NCBI RefSeq assembly: GCF_002797315.1
Contig: NZ_KZ454937.1
Span: 151,439-215,438, forward strand
DNA: 64,000 bases
DNA from: Bacillus sp. FJAT-44742
GTDB taxonomy: Bacteria > Bacillota > Bacilli > Bacillales > Marinococcaceae
Reading direction: 5' to 3'
In this document: in pieces, positions 62,740 to 64,000 of the stretch
How positions within the stretch are numbered: the stretch's first letter is position 1
How the letters are laid out: every line of letters starts with the position of its first letter
Made by a program: the position numbers and the translations under genes
Notes under the pieces: model-generated
The model's input: only the letters and a program-made list of their open reading frames with translations
Databases searched by the model: none
What the model was told of the DNA's origin: nothing

Positions 62740-63909
62740 TTAAATGCTGACTCCGGTTCGATGAATCGCAAATCCAGTATTCTCTTTTAAGATTTCTGAC
62801 TTCGTCTGTTTACCATTACAAGTCTCTAATACTTCCTGATAGATTTGATCTCCCGCATCTTCCAGGCTGAGATTCTCATTAAATATGCCGCTTAAATCTA
62901 ATTCCATCGTATCTTCCATCGCTTCATAGGAATTTACGTTGCTTGTAATTCGAATCGTCGGCATGATTGGGTGATTGATCACATGCCCCCCGCCCGTACT
63001 AAAGACCAATACTTGGGCCCCTGCTGCCGCGATGCCGGTAATGGACTCACTTCCGTGTCCCGGCGTATACATCACGTATAAGCCGGAATCTTTCCTCGGC
63101 TCTTCACTGTAGCCGATCAATCCATTGATGGTAGCGCTTCCGCTTTTCTGGTACGCTCCAAGCGATTTTTCCTCTATACTGCTCAGTCCTCCCATGATGT
63201 TGTCCCCTGTTGGCTGGGAGCCTCGTATATCTTCTCCGCTCGCCAGAGCCCGCTGTTCAAACTCCTCTATGGCATTGACAATGTCATCGCCTACTGCTGG
63301 AGTGAGCGCGCGGCGGCGGATGTGTTCTTCCGCTCCCATTAATTCTGTCACTTCTGCCAGGATAGAACGTCCGCCCTGTTCAATAATCCGGTCCGAACAG
63401 TGGCCTAATGCCGGGTTGGATCCTAATCCGGAAGTGGTGTCAGATGTCCCGCAATTAAGACCGAATAATAAGTTGGAGACCTCTGCCGGCTCCCGTGTCA
63501 TCGCTGACAGCTGCCGTTTCATGTTCATCGCTTTTCTCATCGCCTGTGCTGTCGCTTCAATCGCACCGTTGGAATAGCGTATGTTCACCACTTCTACCGG
63601 CTTTCCGGTTTTGCTGATCTCATGAGCGATGTCTTCTGCCGTGCACCCTTCCTCCCGGAAGTGGTCAATGACAATTACCCCACCGACGTTAGGATTCTTC
63701 CCCGTTCCCACCAAAGTATGGAAAGTAGTTCGCAGGTCCGGCCTTACCTGGCACCGACCTAACGGGTGAGTGATGGCGACCGCCCCTTCAATGCTATTGG
63801 CCACTCTCTCAGCGGTGGAGTTTGCGTAAATGGTTCCTGATAAAATAAGCAGTGTGTTTCTAATTCCAACGCTTCCATCCGGTCTTAAGTATCCTTGAAA
63901 TTTATCCAT
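62740..63909 (-). CDS. UxaA-family hydro-lyase/sulfo-lyase, large subunit (second SuyB-like)
   Basis: 389 residues of the same family as SuyB at 32246: GYLRPDGSVGIRNTLLIL, LNCGTSDTTSGLGSNPALG, GSQPTGDNIMGGLSSIEEKSLG and GAQVLVFSTGGGHVINHP. I start at the ATG at 63909, which overlaps the end of the small-subunit gene by eight bases. Identity with SuyB is only partial, so the substrate may be sulfolactate or another hydroxyacid (altronate, galactarate type). The slcC-like remnant downstream favours a former sulfolactate role. The gene is visibly more GC-rich than the rest of the window. Confidence 0.83.
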   Translation of the reverse strand: MDKFQGYLRPDGSVGIRNTLLILSGTIYANSTAERVANSIEGAVAITHPLGRCQVRPDLRTTFHTLVGTGKNPNVGGVIVIDHFREEGCTAEDIAHEISKTGKPVEVVNIRYSNGAIEATAQAMRKAMNMKRQLSAMTREPAEVSNLLFGLNCGTSDTTSGLGSNPALGHCSDRIIEQGGRSILAEVTELMGAEEHIRRRALTPAVGDDIVNAIEEFEQRALASGEDIRGSQPTGDNIMGGLSSIEEKSLGAYQKSGSATINGLIGYSEEPRKDSGLYVMYTPGHGSESITGIAAAGAQVLVFSTGGGHVINHPIMPTIRITSNVNSYEAMEDTMELDLSGIFNENLSLEDAGDQIYQEVLETCNGKQTKSEILKENTGFAIHRTGVSI

Positions 63910-64000
63910 GACTGATCCCTCCTTTTTGTTCCGCTGCGACACGATCGCCTCGTCCCCGGTTGCTTTCCGTGTTATGCACATGGACGTGGTCCCCTATAGA
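63902..64000 (-). CDS. UxaA/SuyA-type SAF-domain small subunit (5' end outside window)
   Basis: The last 32 codons of a minus-strand gene end at 63902. They read GDHVHVHNTESNRGRGDRVA and a short tail, the conserved C-terminus of SuyA/UxaA N-terminal-domain proteins (compare [12 protein letters not shown] in the SuyA at 33402). It is coupled to the large-subunit gene. The GC-rich composition matches that gene. Confidence 0.82.
   Translation of the reverse strand, partial: SIGDHVHVHNTESNRGRGDRVAAEQKGGISHG

Noticed and set aside
63125-63577. A 150-codon plus-strand gene
   Set aside because: It is a shadow of the GC-rich SuyB-like gene on the other strand, with repeated low-complexity composition.

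Overview
The window reads as chromosome of a low-GC, endospore-forming member of the Bacillaceae. It carries an alpha/beta-type SASP, a YheC/YheD-type spore-coat ATP-grasp gene and a CwlC-like mother-cell amidase, together with AGGAGG-type ribosome sites, sigma-A promoters and CcpA-like cre boxes. The sulfonate and tripartite-transporter genes suggest a halotolerant or alkaliphilic relative, but the species is inferred, not read. No rRNA, tRNA, CRISPR array or intact insertion sequence was found.

Region 1 (1-15.4 kb) is a nonulosonic (sialic/legionaminic/pseudaminic-type) acid island. A leftward set of twelve tightly packed or overlapping genes encodes a 4,6-dehydratase, two cytidylyltransferases, two short-chain dehydrogenases, three Gfo/Idh/MocA oxidoreductases, a NeuD-type acyltransferase (cut by the window edge) and three related glycosyltransferase-like proteins. 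A divergent rightward operon encodes a DegT aminotransferase, a NeuB synthase and a NeuC epimerase. Together they can make one or two CMP-activated nine-carbon sugars and probably attach them to a surface acceptor.

Region 2 (15.4-29 kb) is mixed. It holds a CwlC-like amidase fused to a glucosaminidase, bracketed by a repeated hairpin element; a Fic protein; a XerS-like recombinase; spore genes; Hsp20; and a stretch of decaying genes (DUF3189, a second recombinase 3' end, MFS, AtoE-type) around an intact TauE/SafE exporter and a GDSL esterase.

Region 3 (29-40 kb) holds a five-gene operon for 3-sulfolactate: suyA, suyB, (S)-sulfolactate dehydrogenase, a GntR regulator and (R)-sulfolactate dehydrogenase. 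It would turn sulfolactate into pyruvate and sulfite. A decayed TauE/SafE gene and a YeiH-type exporter lie upstream, followed by pyruvate carboxylase.

Region 4 (40-48 kb) is an accessory patch: a Rad52-type annealing protein, a two-OB-fold SSB, an MNT/HEPN-type pair with a frameshift, two broken GNAT genes, a broken second ssb and several unrecognised proteins.

Region 5 (48.8-64 kb) is a second catabolic block: a CuyA/DcyD-type PLP lyase, a threonine-synthase-like enzyme, a TctABC tripartite transporter with its own GntR regulator, TauE/SafE, a class I fumarase, an SdhBCA-like complex and a second SuyAB/UxaA-type pair. Lodged among these are remnants of pyruvate carboxylase, sulfolactate-type dehydrogenase and hydroxyacid dehydrogenase genes. 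I infer that two C3-sulfonate/hydroxyacid loci existed: one is intact (region 3) and the other is partly decayed or repurposed (region 5).
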